Shown: positions 44,545-53,633, counted from the stretch's first letter. The stretch is 64,000 nt of DNA from Candidatus Limnocylindrales bacterium (GCA_035559535.1 DATMBG010000010.1:26359-90358), one strand, 5' to 3'. The notes: generated by a model from the letters alone, not told the origin. Numbers and translations: made by a program.

Positions 44545-46029
44545 TTAAGTAATTCCCCGGGTCTCATAACATTTGGCTACTTTCTCCAATGCACACACAT
44601 GGGCGGCTGTCCTGAGATCCGGTAACTTTTTCTGATACATGTAGTCGGTGATTTGATAATGGACTTCTCGCATCTTCCTTTCCAGGGCCGTCATGATAAC
44701 GGTTCGTTCATCAATGACCTTGTCCATAACCTCTGAAATGATGGCCAGTTCGTTTATAAATCTCTCCACATCGTATCCCCTTTGTCGGGACATTTCTTGA
44801 ACCCGGGGGTGTTGCAGGATACGTTTTCGGTGTTCCCTCAATACATGGGCCGTTAGTCCTTCCGCAGTATAAGAGCCCCCAAACCGGGTATTGTTAATGG
44901 CTTTATCGATTTCCAGGTAAGATACAAAGGCTCCCCCGATGTTGGTAATAATATCGGGTGAGATATAAATACCTTCTTTGATTAACCTTTCATCTGCTTC
45001 GGGGGTGATGGGTCCATTGGCTCCTTCAAAAATGGCCTTTGCCCGGATCATGTGGTAATTTTCCAGAGTGATCTGATTTTCCAGAGCGGCCGGAACAAGG
45101 ATATCACACGGGACTCCCAGTACTGCTTGAGAATCTCCATAAAACTTCGCACCCGAGAATCCTACCACAGTTCCCGTTTCGGCCACATGCTTCCTCAACA
45201 GGGGAATATCTATTCCTTTTTCGTTCAGGATAGTTCCCCTTTCATCTCCTACGGCTATAATCCTGGCCCCTTCTCGATCTGCCATATCTGCAACCCAGGA
45301 GCCAACATTGCCAAATCCTTGAATGGCCAGGGTCAAACCGTCCAGGGTTCGACGTTGAATGGTTGGAATTCTCCTATCTTCCAAAGCTGCTTTAATCATC
45401 ATGACCACGCCATACCCGGTCGCCTCGACCCGACCATCGATTCCTCCGTTCACCACAGACTTACTGGTTATAATGGCCTTGTTCTCCCGGCTGGTTGGAT
45501 TCAGCCGCATATCATACTCATCGAAGAAAATGTCTGCGTATTTTTGCTTGAATCCCACATCAGGAGCACAACTATAAACTCCGGTTCCTATAAGGCCCGC
45601 CCGGTGCATCTCTCCGGCCAGCCTTCGAATCAGGTTTTCTTCAACGACATTTTTTTCCTTGGGTGACAGAGACTTATACCAATCATCTTCCCAATCTACC
45701 ACAACCCCTGTCTTGGCTCCGCCGTGGGGAATATCCGCGGCGGCCAGCTTCCAGGTCATATCGGAGGCCAGGCCTTTAACCACATCTAAGGTAACCCCTT
45801 TGTGCAATCGGATACCTCCCCGCATGGGTTTCTTGTGCTCACTATGGTGGACCACATAACCGGTTAAATTGACCAGAACTCGATCTCCCAATTCCACAGG
45901 GATGGTTAACTCTCCCACCCTTACCGGGGTCTCTATTTTACTGAGAAGGACTTTGTCAATTCCTAATATCTCACCGGCCTTACGAACTCTGTATCGAACG
46001 CTGTGATAGAAAGATTGTACCTCCCCCAT
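44545..46029 (-). CDS. Glutamate (Glu/Leu/Phe/Val) dehydrogenase
   Basis: About 494 residues. Oxidative deamination of glutamate (or a related amino acid) with NAD(P). The substrate-binding and catalytic segment is present (KKPMRGGIRLHKGV, then LAAADIPHGGAKTGVVVD with catalytic Lys/Asp context), followed by the Rossmann segment IQGFGNVGSWVADMA and FEGANGPITPEAD. AAGGAGG eight bases before the ATG at 46029 fixes the start; an upstream in-frame start at 46059 is less likely. It is transcribed in the same direction as the acid-sugar genes, but a functional link is uncertain. Substrate specificity among Glu/Leu/Phe/Val is not resolved, so no symbol is given. Confidence 0.9.
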   Translation of the reverse strand: MGEVQSFYHSVRYRVRKAGEILGIDKVLLSKIETPVRVGELTIPVELGDRVLVNLTGYVVHHSEHKKPMRGGIRLHKGVTLDVVKGLASDMTWKLAAADIPHGGAKTGVVVDWEDDWYKSLSPKEKNVVEENLIRRLAGEMHRAGLIGTGVYSCAPDVGFKQKYADIFFDEYDMRLNPTSRENKAIITSKSVVNGGIDGRVEATGYGVVMMIKAALEDRRIPTIQRRTLDGLTLAIQGFGNVGSWVADMADREGARIIAVGDERGTILNEKGIDIPLLRKHVAETGTVVGFSGAKFYGDSQAVLGVPCDILVPAALENQITLENYHMIRAKAIFEGANGPITPEADERLIKEGIYISPDIITNIGGAFVSYLEIDKAINNTRFGGSYTAEGLTAHVLREHRKRILQHPRVQEMSRQRGYDVERFINELAIISEVMDKVIDERTVIMTALERKMREVHYQITDYMYQKKLPDLRTAAHVCALEKVAKCYETRGIT

Positions 46030-46166
46030 GCCATTTTCCTCCTTAGCCTGTACAGGCAATTTTAACTTTATGTTTCATTTAAAACCGGGAATAAAATTTG
46101 CAGAAAACTACTCGCAAATAAAAATAGAAAAACCATCCTTTATGGATTATAGATAGATTGAAGAAG

Positions 46167-46276
46167 GACCATGGAAGTGTGGGAGTATAGGAGTATGGAA
46201 GTATGGAAGTGTAGAGGAATATATCCCTACACTCCCATACCCCCACACTCTCCTACCCCCATACTTTCATGGTCCT
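46167..46276. repeat. Long imperfect hairpin (about 50-base arms) of GTATGGGAGTGT-like repeats
   Basis: AGGACCATGGAAGTGTGGGA...AAGTGTAG (46167-46213) is answered by CTACACTCCCATACCCCC...TTTCATGGTCCT (46226-46276), which is its near-complement. The spacer is about 12 bases. Each arm is itself built of short AGTATGG / AGTGTGG repeats. It lies between the small membrane protein gene and the glutamate dehydrogenase promoter region. Confidence 0.65.
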
Positions 46277-46295
46277 TTGAAAATCTATGTAACCC

Positions 46296-46466
46296 CTATA
46301 TAGGGGAGTCTAAATCCTTCGACTTTTCTAAATTTTCTTCTTTTTGTGTTTTAGGTAAACGTGGATAAGGTTTATATTTAGTAAATTTAATAGCAAAAAA
46401 GTAACCATAAACGGCCAGGGCCAGCCCTAAGATAAAAGCTATCACCATGAAAATATTTCTCCACAT
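46296..46466 (-). CDS. Small single-pass membrane protein (56 residues)
   Basis: A short frame starting MWRNIFMVIAFILGL, with one strong transmembrane helix (about residues 4-26) and a hydrophilic, charged C-terminus rich in Lys, Glu and Pro ending DLDSPI. AGAGGA five bases before the ATG gives it a real ribosome binding site. It is on the opposite strand to the peptidase gene and upstream of glutamate dehydrogenase, about 240 bases away with the hairpin repeat in between. No homologue is recalled. Codon usage and the ribosome binding site favour a real gene. Confidence 0.55.
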   Translation of the reverse strand: MWRNIFMVIAFILGLALAVYGYFFAIKFTKYKPYPRLPKTQKEENLEKSKDLDSPI

Positions 46467-46515
46467 AACTTTCCTCTACCGTTGCGGGAGAGTCGATTCC
46501 ACCGATTAATTAAAA

Positions 46516-47487
46516 ATGGTTCCTGAGAAGTTAAGACATCTTTCCTTACCATTCCTTTTAAATTTCCGGCTTTACCTCCTGTTTTATTTAAGTATGAACT
46601 GGGCAGTTGGGTCTTGTCAAGTTTATTCCCGATTTCCCCAGTTTAATGAAACTAAAGCCTTTCAACACCTGGAGCAACAGGTTCGTTTTGGACCTCGAAA
46701 TCCAGGCTCCCGAGGACATGAACTCACCAGGAATTATCTGATCACCCAGCTCAAGTCCTATACTCCCCGGGTCGAGTTCCAGGATTTTAGCTTTAAAGAA
46801 GGAGAAATCCACTACACCTTAACAAATATTATAGGTATTTTTGGCCCGGATAAGCCGTCCCCACAGAAATCCAGTTATATTCTGGCTGCGCACTGGGATA
46901 CACGTCCCTGGGCCGATCAAGATCCGAATCCCGATAATCACAGGAAACCCATTCCCGGAGCTAATGATGGGGCTTCGGGTGTTGCCGTACTCCTTGAAAT
47001 GGCCAGACTCTTTGCGCAACAGCAGCCGGACAGACGGGTCATTGTAGTTTTCTTCGATGGAGAAGATCTTGGGAAGACTTATAGACCGGGAGAAGAGATG
47101 AACAACAACTGGCTTTTGGGATCTAAATACTTTGCTCGTCATATCGGTTCTTATAAAACAGATTATGGAATTGTGTTGGACATGATCGGGGATCAGAACC
47201 TGGATATTTACAAAGAGAAATTGTCACTGGATCGGGCACCCGGTTTAGTAGATAAGATCTGGGGTATCGCAGAAAAGCTCGGATACAAGGAATTCCGCAA
47301 AGAACCGGGGACTTTCATTTTTGATGATCACTGGTCTTTAAATTTTCTGGCGGGAATTCCTTCCGTAGATTTGATTGATCTGGATTATCCTTACTGGCAT
47401 ACCTTGGACGATACCCCGGACAAATGTAGTCCCCGAAGTTTAAAGGTTGTTGGAGATGTTCTGATTCATTTGATATACGGAGAGTAA
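46516..47487 (+). CDS. M28 family peptidase, glutaminyl-peptide cyclotransferase-like
   Basis: A 323-residue exported zinc enzyme. After a hydrophobic leader (about residues 10-33, with a possible lipid Cys in AVGSC), the M28/glutaminyl cyclase pattern follows: RFGPRNPGSRGHE, ILAAHWDTRPWADQDPN (zinc His/Asp), GANDGASGVAVLLEMARL (Asp), VVFFDGEDLG (Glu pair), LDMIGDQNL and the late zinc ligand DYPYWHTLDDTPD. Animal-type glutaminyl cyclases share exactly this set, so cyclisation of N-terminal Gln is as likely as aminopeptidase activity. No good ribosome binding site. It precedes ftsH by about 90 bases. Confidence 0.87.
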   Translation: MVPEKLRHLSLPFLLNFRLYLLFYLSMNWAVGSCQVYSRFPQFNETKAFQHLEQQVRFGPRNPGSRGHELTRNYLITQLKSYTPRVEFQDFSFKEGEIHYTLTNIIGIFGPDKPSPQKSSYILAAHWDTRPWADQDPNPDNHRKPIPGANDGASGVAVLLEMARLFAQQQPDRRVIVVFFDGEDLGKTYRPGEEMNNNWLLGSKYFARHIGSYKTDYGIVLDMIGDQNLDIYKEKLSLDRAPGLVDKIWGIAEKLGYKEFRKEPGTFIFDDHWSLNFLAGIPSVDLIDLDYPYWHTLDDTPDKCSPRSLKVVGDVLIHLIYGE

Positions 47488-47510
47488 AGGGGAATCTCCG
47501 TGGTTTTTCC

Positions 47511-47539
47511 TTGACGGTTAAACAAAAAGCCTGTTATAT
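47511..47539 (+). promoter_or_regulatory. Candidate ftsH promoter
   Basis: TTGACG (47511-47516), 17 bases, TTATAT (47534-47539), about 40 bases before the ftsH ATG. Confidence 0.55.
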
Positions 47540-47580
47540 AGCTTATCGGTTAATTGGGTTAATCTGGGGAGGAATGGCGT

Positions 47581-49374
47581 ATGCGTAAACGAATTCATTT
47601 TTCTGTTTGGTATTTATTGGGAGTTTTTCTTCTTCTTGCCATCGTTCATGGTTTTGTTAACTCCCAAAGTGCCGAACAGATCCCTTACAGCAAATTTAAA
47701 GAGTATCTGAATAAAGGTCGGGTTAAGTCTGTTTATATTGGAGTCGATATCATTCACGGCGAGGTTATAAGCGAGGAAGGGGGTCGGAAGGGAAAACCTT
47801 TTGTGGTGGCCAAAGTAGACGATCCGGATCTTGTAAGGGAGTTGGAAAAGAATAAGGTAGAATATGCCGGACAGTTTGAGAACCCCTGGGTCAAGGAACT
47901 GGTCTCCTGGGTTCTTCCTATGTTGATTCTCTTTGCTGTATGGATCGTTGTTTTCAAAAAAGTCGGACCCGGGGGGAGTATAATGTCGTTTGCGAAAACG
48001 AAAGCGAAGCTTTATTCTAAAGATGAAACGAACGTAACCTTTGATGACGTGGCCGGTGTCGAAGAAGCCAAAGAAGAGCTCATAGAGCTAATTGACTTTT
48101 TAAAAAATCCGGAAAAGTTTCGAAATCTTGGAGGTAGAGTTCCCAAGGGGTTTCTTCTGATCGGCCCACCGGGAACTGGTAAGACTTTATTGGCCAGGGC
48201 GGTAGCCGGAGAGGCCAAAGTACCTTTTTTCAGTATGAGCGGATCCGAGTTTGTTGAGATGTTTGTAGGGGTAGGAGCCGCCAGGGTTCGGGATCTTTTT
48301 CATCAGGCCCAGCAAAAGGCTCCCTGTATTATTTTTATTGATGAACTGGATGCCCTGGGTAAGACCCGGGGTGGGAGCTCCATCGGTGGTCATGATGAAC
48401 GGGAACAGACCTTGAACCAGCTTTTGGTAGAGATGGATGGATTTGATTCCCGAAAAGGGATCATTGTTATGGCTGCAACGAACCGTCCTGAGATTTTGGA
48501 TCCGGCTCTGCTACGACCTGGGAGATTCGATCGTCAAATTTTAGTAGACCGTCCGGATATCAATGGTCGAGAAAAAATTCTTCAGGTCCATGCCCGGCAG
48601 GTAAAATTAGGAAAAGAGGTGGATCTCCGCGTTATAGCCTCTCGAACCCCTGGGTTTGTGGGGGCAGATCTGGCCAATGTAGTCAATGAAGCGGCTCTGT
48701 TGGGGGCTCGACGGAATAAATCTGAGGTCGGTATGCCGGAACTTGAAGAAGCCATAGATCGCGTGGTTGCAGGATTGGAAAAGAAAAGCCGGATTATGAG
48801 TAAAAAGGAAAGGGAAATCGTGGCCTACCATGAATCTGGTCATGCTTTGGTGGCCGCCTTTCTTCCCCATACTGACCCGGTTCATAAAGTTTCGATTATT
48901 CCCCGGGGTATTGCCGCCCTGGGCTATACCCAGTACCTGCCCGGGGAAGATCGCTATTTAATGACAAAATCCGAACTCCTCGATCGGCTTTGTGTAGCTC
49001 TGGGAGGCCGGGTAGCCGAAGAGATCATCTTCGGTGAGGTTTCGACCGGGGCCCATGACGACCTCCAAAAGGCTACCCAGATTGCCCGAAGAATGGTCAA
49101 AGAATTTGGTATGAGTGAGCGGTTGGGGCTCGTAACCTTTGAACGGGAAAGAAAATCTCTATTTTTAGATAATGGATTAGGAGTTGGAAAAGACTATAGC
49201 GAGCAAACGGCCTATGAAATAGACCTGGAGGTCAAGAGACTTATCGATGAAACCTATGATCGGGTCAAGGAGATTCTGGAAACCCATCGAGATAAACTAG
49301 AGCACCTGGCTAAAGTTTTGTTGGAAAAGGAGGTTGTGGAAGGCGAGGAGTTTAAACGCATTATCGCTTTGTAA
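47581..49374 (+). CDS. ftsH: ATP-dependent zinc metalloprotease FtsH
   Basis: A 597-residue membrane AAA protease that degrades damaged or short-lived membrane and cytoplasmic proteins. It has an N-terminal helix (about 9-25), the periplasmic FtsH_ext domain, and a second helix (about 108-126). The AAA domain has Walker A GPPGTGKT at 195-202, Walker [12 protein letters not shown] and the second region of homology [20 protein letters not shown]. The protease site is HESGH at 417-421 (HEAGH in E. coli, so Ser for Ala). GAGGAAT is upstream. The HflK-like permease fusion at 30-32 kb is a possible functional partner. Confidence 0.96.
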   Translation: MRKRIHFSVWYLLGVFLLLAIVHGFVNSQSAEQIPYSKFKEYLNKGRVKSVYIGVDIIHGEVISEEGGRKGKPFVVAKVDDPDLVRELEKNKVEYAGQFENPWVKELVSWVLPMLILFAVWIVVFKKVGPGGSIMSFAKTKAKLYSKDETNVTFDDVAGVEEAKEELIELIDFLKNPEKFRNLGGRVPKGFLLIGPPGTGKTLLARAVAGEAKVPFFSMSGSEFVEMFVGVGAARVRDLFHQAQQKAPCIIFIDELDALGKTRGGSSIGGHDEREQTLNQLLVEMDGFDSRKGIIVMAATNRPEILDPALLRPGRFDRQILVDRPDINGREKILQVHARQVKLGKEVDLRVIASRTPGFVGADLANVVNEAALLGARRNKSEVGMPELEEAIDRVVAGLEKKSRIMSKKEREIVAYHESGHALVAAFLPHTDPVHKVSIIPRGIAALGYTQYLPGEDRYLMTKSELLDRLCVALGGRVAEEIIFGEVSTGAHDDLQKATQIARRMVKEFGMSERLGLVTFERERKSLFLDNGLGVGKDYSEQTAYEIDLEVKRLIDETYDRVKEILETHRDKLEHLAKVLLEKEVVEGEEFKRIIAL

Positions 49375-49378
49375 TTCG

Positions 49379-49513
49379 TCTGTTGCCCATTGTCTGTTGT
49401 CCATTGTTTTCTGAGGTAGGGTAAAAGGCTTGAGTTAATTTAACCGGGCAGAGAAAACCCAAAGGGGTTACCCTAAACCCGCAACGGACAACGGACAGCG
49501 GACAATGGACAAC
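49379..49513. repeat. CCGTTGTCC-type inverted repeat
   Basis: TCTGTTGCCCATTGTCTG and TTGTCCATTG at 49379-49407 are answered by ACAACGGACAGCGG and ACAATGGACAACC at 49485-49513. The quasi-heptad wording recurs at 56527-56590 and 57949-58018. It fills the gap between ftsH and the YVTN gene. Confidence 0.6.
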
Positions 49514-49517
49514 CCAG

Positions 49518-50504
49518 GTGATACCTAAGACCCTCTTCTTTTTATTGCTTGAAATTGTTTTAGTTGTCTGTCAGGCCTGTACGGCAAAAAAAGCCCCTCC
49601 TCCCTTTGTAATTCCAAATATTGTGGATGCAACCATTTCTTTAAAGGATGTTCCTTCAGATTTTGTTCTTAACCCGAAAACAAATACCCTTTATGTGGCT
49701 TATAGTCAAATTCCGGAAATTGCTGTCGTGGACTTGACTAACCGGAATGTCCTTCGTACCATTTCTCTTCGCCAACCGGCCAGTGCTTTGGTCCTTAATT
49801 CTGAAGATAACCTTCTCTATCTTCTCAGCCTGAAGCCTCCTCTTTTTCAGGTCGTTCATTTAGAAAACGATACGATTCTGCCGGCCCTTTTATTACCCCA
49901 TAAACCTACCTCCATGGCGACCAATCCAACAACCCATAAAATCTACATAACCCATCAAAACGATGAAAAGGTTTCCGTGATCGATGGGCTTACCTATCAA
50001 GTTACAACCGAAATCAAAGTCGGCTCTAAACCGACCGGAATTGCCATAAACTCGCGAACCAATCAGATTTATGTGGCCAACACCGAAGACGATACCCTAT
50101 CGGTTATCGATGGGGAAAGCGATAAAGTTATTGCAACGATTCCCGTAGAAAGTAGGCCTTCCCATTTGGTGGTTAATCCCCTAACTAAAAAGATTTATGT
50201 TACCAATTCCCGGAGTAACACGCTCTCTGTAATCAACGGGGATACTCATAAAGTGGATGGGATTCTGGCCGTTGAAGAAAGTCCTTATGGAATGGACCTT
50301 AACCTAAAAAATAACTTACTCTATGTGGCCAACCGGAAGAGCCAGACTATTTCGGTGATTAACAGTCTTTCCAATCGGATTTTAACCGCCTTTCCCGCAG
50401 GGCGTGACCCTCTTAAACTGGTTATTAACCCGGAAACGAACGATCTTTACTTTACCAACAAAGGCCAATCTCTCATTTTGATGGTTCACATTCAGGTGAA
50501 ATGA
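49518..50504 (+). CDS. YVTN beta-propeller repeat protein, exported
   Basis: A 328-residue protein starting with GTG. The N-terminal hydrophobic stretch (TLFFLLLEIVLVVCQACT) is a signal peptide, possibly of a lipoprotein although the lipobox is not standard. The body has about seven YVTN-type repeats of ~42 residues: NQIYVANTEDDTLSVIDGES, KKIYVTNSRSNTLSVINGDT, NLLYVANRKSQTISVINSLS. Such proteins form a propeller in the periplasm or at the surface and usually have binding roles. No ribosome binding site is clear, and the start lies at the edge of a repeat, so the exact N-terminus is uncertain. Confidence 0.82.
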   Translation: MIPKTLFFLLLEIVLVVCQACTAKKAPPPFVIPNIVDATISLKDVPSDFVLNPKTNTLYVAYSQIPEIAVVDLTNRNVLRTISLRQPASALVLNSEDNLLYLLSLKPPLFQVVHLENDTILPALLLPHKPTSMATNPTTHKIYITHQNDEKVSVIDGLTYQVTTEIKVGSKPTGIAINSRTNQIYVANTEDDTLSVIDGESDKVIATIPVESRPSHLVVNPLTKKIYVTNSRSNTLSVINGDTHKVDGILAVEESPYGMDLNLKNNLLYVANRKSQTISVINSLSNRILTAFPAGRDPLKLVINPETNDLYFTNKGQSLILMVHIQVK

Positions 50505-50519
50505 AGGTAAGAGAAAACA

Positions 50520-50581
50520 GAGATCAGGAGTCCGGAGTTAGAAGGTAAAAAGATCTTCCGGTTTCTGACTCCTGACCTTTC
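50520..50581. repeat. TCAGGAGTC-type inverted repeat
   Basis: ATCAGGAGTCCGGAGTTAGAAGG is answered by CTTCCGGTTTCTGACTCCTGACCTT. Third copy of the type seen at 9048 and 20757. It fills the space between the YVTN gene and the threonine-dehydratase-like gene. Confidence 0.6.
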
Positions 50582-50586
50582 GTTTT

Positions 50587-51564
50587 ATGAGACAGTCCTT
50601 ATATCGACCAACCCTCCAGGATGTTCTGCAGGCAAAGAAAATTATAGCTCGATATCTGTTAAGAACGCCACTCCATTACTATGCTTCCCTCTCCCAGCTG
50701 TTGGGAGCCGAAGTCTATGTAAAACATGAAAATCATCAGCCTATTGGAGCTTTTAAGATTCGAGGGGGTATTTATCTTCTCTCTCAGTTGAGCCCGGAAG
50801 AGCGAAGTCGGGGGGTTATCACAGCCTCTTCAGGAAATCACGGGCAATCCATCGCCTATGCCTCCAAACTTTTCGGGGTGAGAGCGATCATTGTGTGTCC
50901 TGAAAATGCCAACCCAGATAAAATGGAAGCCATAAAAAATATGGGAGCCGAACTCCTCTTCCATGGGAGAGAGTTCGATGATTCTCGGATTTATGCCGAA
51001 CAAATCGCCCAAGAAAAGGGTTACCGATATATCCATGCCGGAGATGAGCCATTGTTGATTGCTGGCGTAGGAACGATTCATCTGGAAATCCTGGAAGACC
51101 TGCCCAATGCCGAAGTGATCATTACCCCCATTGGAGGCGGAAGTGGGGCTGCGGGGGCCTGTACGGTGGTTAAAGCGATTAACCCGGCGATACGAGTTAT
51201 CGGAGTTCAGGCTGAACAGGCCCCCGCGGTCTATCTCTCCTGGAAGGAGGGGCGTGAGGTGATTCGTCCTTCTATGACTTCTTTTGAAGGTCTGGCAACT
51301 CGATCCCCGTTTAAACTTCCCCTGGGAATTTTGAGGGATTTTCTGGATGATTTTTTAGTGGTGAGTGAAGAGGAGATTGAACGGGCCATTTTAATCCTGT
51401 TAGAAAAAACCCACAATCTGGTAGAGGGAGCCGGAGCTTCTCCGCTGGCGGCGGCCTTAAAAATTCGAGAGTCCCTGGTCGGGAAAAAAGTGGTTCTCGT
51501 TATGAGTGGCGGAAATATAACCCTTTCCGGGCTACGGAACCTGTTAATAAAACATCTGAAGTAG
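50587..51564 (+). CDS. Threonine/serine dehydratase family PLP enzyme
   Basis: A 325-residue fold-type II pyridoxal-phosphate enzyme. The Schiff-base lysine is in PIGAFKIRGG, the asparagine/glycine loop in ASSGNHGQSIAYASK, and the phosphate-binding loop in TPIGGGSGAAGAC; MSGGNITL closes the domain. Without a C-terminal ACT regulatory domain, it is a catabolic-type threonine, serine or 3-hydroxyaspartate ammonia-lyase, or a serine racemase-like enzyme; these cannot be told apart here. The ribosome binding site is not clear. Confidence 0.88.
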   Translation: MRQSLYRPTLQDVLQAKKIIARYLLRTPLHYYASLSQLLGAEVYVKHENHQPIGAFKIRGGIYLLSQLSPEERSRGVITASSGNHGQSIAYASKLFGVRAIIVCPENANPDKMEAIKNMGAELLFHGREFDDSRIYAEQIAQEKGYRYIHAGDEPLLIAGVGTIHLEILEDLPNAEVIITPIGGGSGAAGACTVVKAINPAIRVIGVQAEQAPAVYLSWKEGREVIRPSMTSFEGLATRSPFKLPLGILRDFLDDFLVVSEEEIERAILILLEKTHNLVEGAGASPLAAALKIRESLVGKKVVLVMSGGNITLSGLRNLLIKHLK

Positions 51565-51571
51565 AAAATGT

Positions 51572-51600
51572 TTGACAAATTTTAAGGAAATCACTATGCT
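51572..51600 (+). promoter_or_regulatory. Sigma-70 promoter of the PpiC gene
   Basis: TTGACA (51572-51577), 17 bases, TATGCT (51595-51600). Transcription would begin near 51607, which supports the downstream start codon at 51825 and implies a leader of about 220 bases. Confidence 0.65.
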
Positions 51601-51824
51601 GTATTTTGTGTTTGTCCCTAACATTATATAGCTTCAGACAGATTACCCCGCCTTTTTTAGGTAAGGACCTGATGAACTTCCTCCTGAGAAAACTGGTGGC
51701 TTTACTTCTGAAACTATATAATTCTTTCTTAACGTCTTTAAATGTATCAGCTCAGGGCATGAAAGATCCCTACGGGTCAGTTCATTTCCATGGGCTGAAG
51801 ATCGACTCTTTGAAGGAGATGTTC

Positions 51825-52832
51825 ATGCAAAGAATTATCCGTGCTGGCTTAGTCTTTGCCTTGGTTTTTACTCTGGGAGGGCTGATGATCTTAGCCCAGG
51901 AATCCCAAAAAACAACCGAACCTCAACAAAATCCTCCAGAAGCTCCAAAATCCGAAGCTGCCAAATCCGGAATCGCTGCCAAGGTTAACGACCATGTCAT
52001 TACTACCGAGGAGGTAGATTTCTTTTTGAATCGAGTTTTATCCAGGCTCAAAGCCAGGAATCAAGGCCAGGAGGTGCCTCCTGAACGGGTAGCCGAGGTC
52101 CGCAAGGATTTGATCAACCGGCTTATTACCCAGGAAGTCCTCCTCCAGGAAGCCCAAAAAGAAAACGTGACGGTTTCCGATGAAGAGGTCAACGAAGCCG
52201 TTACCGCCATTCAAAATCAAGGCACCGATGTGGAGTTGGATAAATTAAAACCTCTGGTGACCAAAAACCTCATTGTGGATAAGCTGGTCCAACAAAATAT
52301 CATCTCTAAAGTCGATATAAGTGATCAGCAGGCCGAAGAGTATTACAAGGACAAGGAAGAGCAATTTAAACATCCAGAACAGGTTAAAGCCAGCCATATT
52401 TTAATTCGGGTTGATCCCAATGCCCCTCCAGAAAAGAAAGAAGAAGCCAAAAAGAAAATCAACCAGGTGTTAAATGAAGCAAAGTCCGGTAAAGATTTTA
52501 CGGAACTGGCCAAGAAGTACTCGGAAGAGCCTGGTGCTGCGGAAACCGGTGGAGATCTTGGATACTTTGGTCGCGGCGCGATGGTCCCTCCCTTTGAAGA
52601 AGCCGCCTTTAAATTGAAACCAGGAGAAATAAGCGATATCGTGGAAACCCAATTCGGCTACCATATCATCAAGCTTACAGATCGGCGAGAAGCCGGAGTG
52701 ACTCCCTTCCCGGAAGTTAAAGAAGATATCAAATCCAATCTCAAACAAGAACGGATTCGCGAAGAGGTTACCAAATGGATTGAAGAGCTTAAATCCAAGG
52801 CCAAAATCGAGGTGGTAGAAAACCCGAAATAG
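51825..52832 (+). CDS. Exported peptidyl-prolyl cis-trans isomerase (PpiC/SurA-type foldase)
   Basis: About 335 residues. The signal sequence is RIIRAGLVFALVFTLGGLMILAQ. A SurA_N-like helical domain follows (AAKVNDHVITTEEVDFFLNRVL, LINRLITQEVLLQEAQKENVTVSDEEV). The parvulin domain has ASHILIRVDPNAP, DFTELAKKYSEEPGAAETGGDLGYFGRGAMVPPFEEAAF and VETQFGYHIIKLTDRR. It helps fold exported or outer-membrane proteins. AAGGAG seven bases before the ATG at 51825 sets the start; the open frame extends to 51606 but that part has no signal and lies at the likely transcription start. Confidence 0.92.
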   Translation: MQRIIRAGLVFALVFTLGGLMILAQESQKTTEPQQNPPEAPKSEAAKSGIAAKVNDHVITTEEVDFFLNRVLSRLKARNQGQEVPPERVAEVRKDLINRLITQEVLLQEAQKENVTVSDEEVNEAVTAIQNQGTDVELDKLKPLVTKNLIVDKLVQQNIISKVDISDQQAEEYYKDKEEQFKHPEQVKASHILIRVDPNAPPEKKEEAKKKINQVLNEAKSGKDFTELAKKYSEEPGAAETGGDLGYFGRGAMVPPFEEAAFKLKPGEISDIVETQFGYHIIKLTDRREAGVTPFPEVKEDIKSNLKQERIREEVTKWIEELKSKAKIEVVENPK

Positions 52833-52859
52833 GACGGACTGCAAGCGCGGTTTTTTCTC

Positions 52860-52888
52860 TTGACAAACGAAGGCTTCCATTCTATCAA
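52860..52888 (+). promoter_or_regulatory. Promoter of the selenocysteine peroxiredoxin gene
   Basis: TTGACA (52860-52865), 17 bases, TATCAA (52883-52888), about 85 bases before the ATG at 52979. Confidence 0.6.
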
Positions 52889-52978
52889 TACCTTTGTACC
52901 CTGGTTCATAATCTCATTTTCACAATTTCCTTTTAGAGTTGTTAACAGAATGGAAACAACCAACCAAGGAGGTGCTTA

Positions 52979-53584
52979 ATGATGAGCCCAAAAGCCTTTG
53001 CGAAGCGTATTGTAACCTTGGGGATAGCCCTGGGGATGCTGGGAGTCTTCGGAACTTATGTAACCTATGCTGGTAATTTAGAACCCATTAAAACCAAGAC
53101 CCACCTTAAAGTGGGAGATCCGGCCCCTGACTTTACCTTACCAGCTTCCATGCCTCTGGATGGAAAAGATAAAATTACCCTGTCTGATTTTAAGGGAAAA
53201 AAGAACGTAGTTCTTTCGTTCCATGTTTTGGACTGGACCCCCACCTGAACCCAGCAGGTTTCTTCATTCCAGAAAGAATTATCTCGGTTTGAAGAAAAAA
53301 ATGCCCAGGTACTGGGTATCAGTGCAGACAGCGTATTTGCACATAAGGTATGGGCGGAATCTTTGGGTCTAAAATATCCTCTACTGAGTGATTATAACAA
53401 TGAAGTAGCTAAGAAATACGGGATTTTCCGTAATGAGGATTTTGCAGGAACGGCCAGGATTCCCAACGAACGGGCCATTTTTGTCGTTGATAAAAATGGA
53501 ATTATCCAGTACGTCAATGTAGGGCCGATTACAGAAGTACCCAATGTGGAAGAGGTATTAAAAGTGTTGGATACCTTGAAATAA
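52979..53584 (+). CDS. Selenocysteine-containing peroxiredoxin (UGA at 53246-53248 read as Sec)
   Basis: A peroxiredoxin of 201 residues interrupted by one in-frame TGA at codon 90. Before it are an N-terminal hydrophobic export/anchor segment (about 9-31), GDPAPDFTLP, and the strand NVVLSFHVLDWTPT. After it, in the same frame and without further stops, come TQQVSSFQKELSRFEEKNAQVLGISADSVFAHKVWAESLGLKYPLLSDY and ERAIFVVDKNGIIQYVNVG. The TGA lies exactly in the TPxC(T) motif where the peroxidatic Cys should be. The whole protein has no Cys at all, so Sec would be the only redox residue (1-Sec type). GGAGG six bases before the ATG fixes the start; a strong terminator follows. Ordinary annotation would split or truncate this gene. 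Confidence 0.9.
53249..53293 (+). promoter_or_regulatory. Candidate bacterial SECIS region after the UGA
   Basis: Bacterial SECIS hairpins lie just downstream of the UGA inside the coding region. TTCTTC (53260-53265), loop ATTCCA, then GAAAGAA (53272-53278) can form a six-pair stem with one bulged A. Its loop begins 17 bases after the UGA. The loop lacks the G usually found in its first two positions, so this is only a candidate; AACC/GGTT just after the UGA is an alternative. Confidence 0.3.
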
Positions 53585-53633
53585 AAGATCTCCATTTCTG
53601 TAAGTTTCCCTTATTAAGATCTTTACTTATAAG

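Noticed and set aside
45052-45666. 204-codon plus-strand frame antisense to glutamate dehydrogenase
   Set aside because: Shadow of a well-supported dehydrogenase gene.
51606-51824. Longer N-terminus for the PpiC protein
   Set aside because: The promoter places the transcription start at about 51607, and the signal peptide and ribosome binding site lie at 51825.
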